Below, piece after piece: positions 13,930 to 14,629 of a stretch of 14,629 nt of DNA; position 1 is the stretch's first letter; every line of letters starts with the position of its first letter. The position numbers and the translations under genes are program-made. The notes beneath the pieces are model-generated. The model was not told where the DNA came from and searched no databases. It saw only the letters and a list, made by a program, of their open reading frames with translations. This stretch comes from Proteobacteria bacterium UBA664 (GTDB lineage Bacteria; Pseudomonadota; Gammaproteobacteria; UBA7966). The stretch is from assembly GCA_002299125.1 (NCBI GenBank), contig DBNU01000028.1, positions 1 to 14,629 of the forward strand. The letters are read 5' to 3'.

Positions 13930-14629
13930 ATGACCCAAACCGTACGCAAGGCCGTTTTTCCCGTCGCCGGCCTCGGCACGCGCTTCCTTCCGGCCACCAA
14001 GGCCAACCCGAAGGAGATGCTGCCGGTGGTCGATAAACCCCTCATCCAGTACGCCGCCGAGGAAGCGGTGGCGGCCGGCATGACTGAACTCATCTTCGTG
14101 ACAGGGCGCAACAAGCGCTCCATCCCGGATCATTTCGACAAGGCCTATGAGCTCGAGGTAGAGCTGGAAAAGGCCAACAAGCTGAAGATGCTCGACCTCG
14201 TGCGCAACATCCTGCCGCCGCACGTGAAGTGCATCTATATCCGTCAGGCCGAGCCGCTTGGCCTCGGTCACGCAGTGCTGTGTGCGCAGCCGGTGGTGGG
14301 CAACGAGCCCTTCGCCGTCATCCTGGCCGATGACCTCATCGCCGGCAACGGGCGCCACTGTCTCGAGCAGATGGTGGAGGTCTACAACTACCATCGCTGC
14401 GGGGTGATCGCGGTGGAGAACGTGCCGCGCGAGGAGACCAACCGCTACGGGATCGTCGAGGTGCAGTCCATCGGCCAGGACGTCGGCCAGATCCGCAGCA
14501 TCGTCGAGAAGCCACGCCCGGAGGACGCCCCGTCCACGCTCGCCGTGGTGGGCCGCTACATCCTGCCGGGTGCCATCATGGGGATCCTGGAGAACACGCC
14601 GCGAGGCGCCGGCAACGAGATCCAGCTCA
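13930..14629 (+). CDS. galU: UTP-glucose-1-phosphate uridylyltransferase, 3' end cut off
   Basis: GalU makes UDP-glucose from UTP and glucose-1-phosphate, a precursor for LPS core, capsule and UDP-galactose or UDP-glucuronate. The first 233 residues are present; the family is about 290-300 long, so the last 60-70 lie past the window. Seen: the signature GLGTRFLPATKANPKEMLPV starting at residue 14, VDKPLIQYA, FVTGRNKRSIPDHFD, QAEPLGLGHAVLCA near 106-119, ILADDLI with the metal-site Asp pair, NRYGIVE, and VEKPRPEDAPS. The frame is intact to the edge. It starts 42 bases after the wbpM stop with only a weak GAG before it, so it may be read from the wbpM transcript. Confidence 0.97.
   Translation, partial: MTQTVRKAVFPVAGLGTRFLPATKANPKEMLPVVDKPLIQYAAEEAVAAGMTELIFVTGRNKRSIPDHFDKAYELEVELEKANKLKMLDLVRNILPPHVKCIYIRQAEPLGLGHAVLCAQPVVGNEPFAVILADDLIAGNGRHCLEQMVEVYNYHRCGVIAVENVPREETNRYGIVEVQSIGQDVGQIRSIVEKPRPEDAPSTLAVVGRYILPGAIMGILENTPRGAGNEIQL

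Overview
The window comes from a high-GC proteobacterium. It reads most like a gammaproteobacterium: the block at the right end matches the wbpV-wbpL-wbpM end of Pseudomonas-type O-antigen clusters. Family or genus cannot be fixed from the sequence alone. Almost all genes are on the + strand. Many are coupled by four-base ATGA or GTGA overlaps. No insertion sequence, rRNA, tRNA or CRISPR array was seen.

Left part (1-4743), a mixed regulatory and accessory stretch. It opens with an in-frame poly-glycine tract running into a glycerophosphodiesterase-like (GDPD) protein. That protein has lost two usual active-site residues and carries a 72-residue Arg/Glu tandem-repeat tail. Facing it on the - strand is a 72-residue gene whose product resembles the hairpin tip of chemotaxis receptors. 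Divergent from that is a two-component pair: a membrane histidine kinase of the HisKA_3 (NarX/MoxY) type and a NarL/LuxR-type response regulator. A gap of about 320 bp follows, with a hairpin set that looks like a terminator or attenuator, then an orphan HigA-like antitoxin gene with no toxin beside it.

Right part (4744-14629), surface-polysaccharide precursor synthesis. rmlB-rmlD-rmlA-rmlC form a tight operon that makes dTDP-L-rhamnose. manC follows and makes GDP-mannose. Next come a WbpV-like epimerase/reductase, a WbpL-like polyprenyl-phosphate sugar-phosphate transferase and a WbpM-like membrane-anchored 4,6-dehydratase. galU (UDP-glucose) starts last and is cut by the window edge. Together these genes would supply activated sugars and the lipid-linked first sugar of an O-antigen or similar glycan. 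No glycosyltransferases for later sugars, flippase or polymerase lie in this window.

The least ordinary features are the GDPD-like protein with its repeat tail, the stand-alone receptor-tip-like mini-protein, and the three-segment hairpin set before the orphan antitoxin. The sugar genes themselves are conventional.
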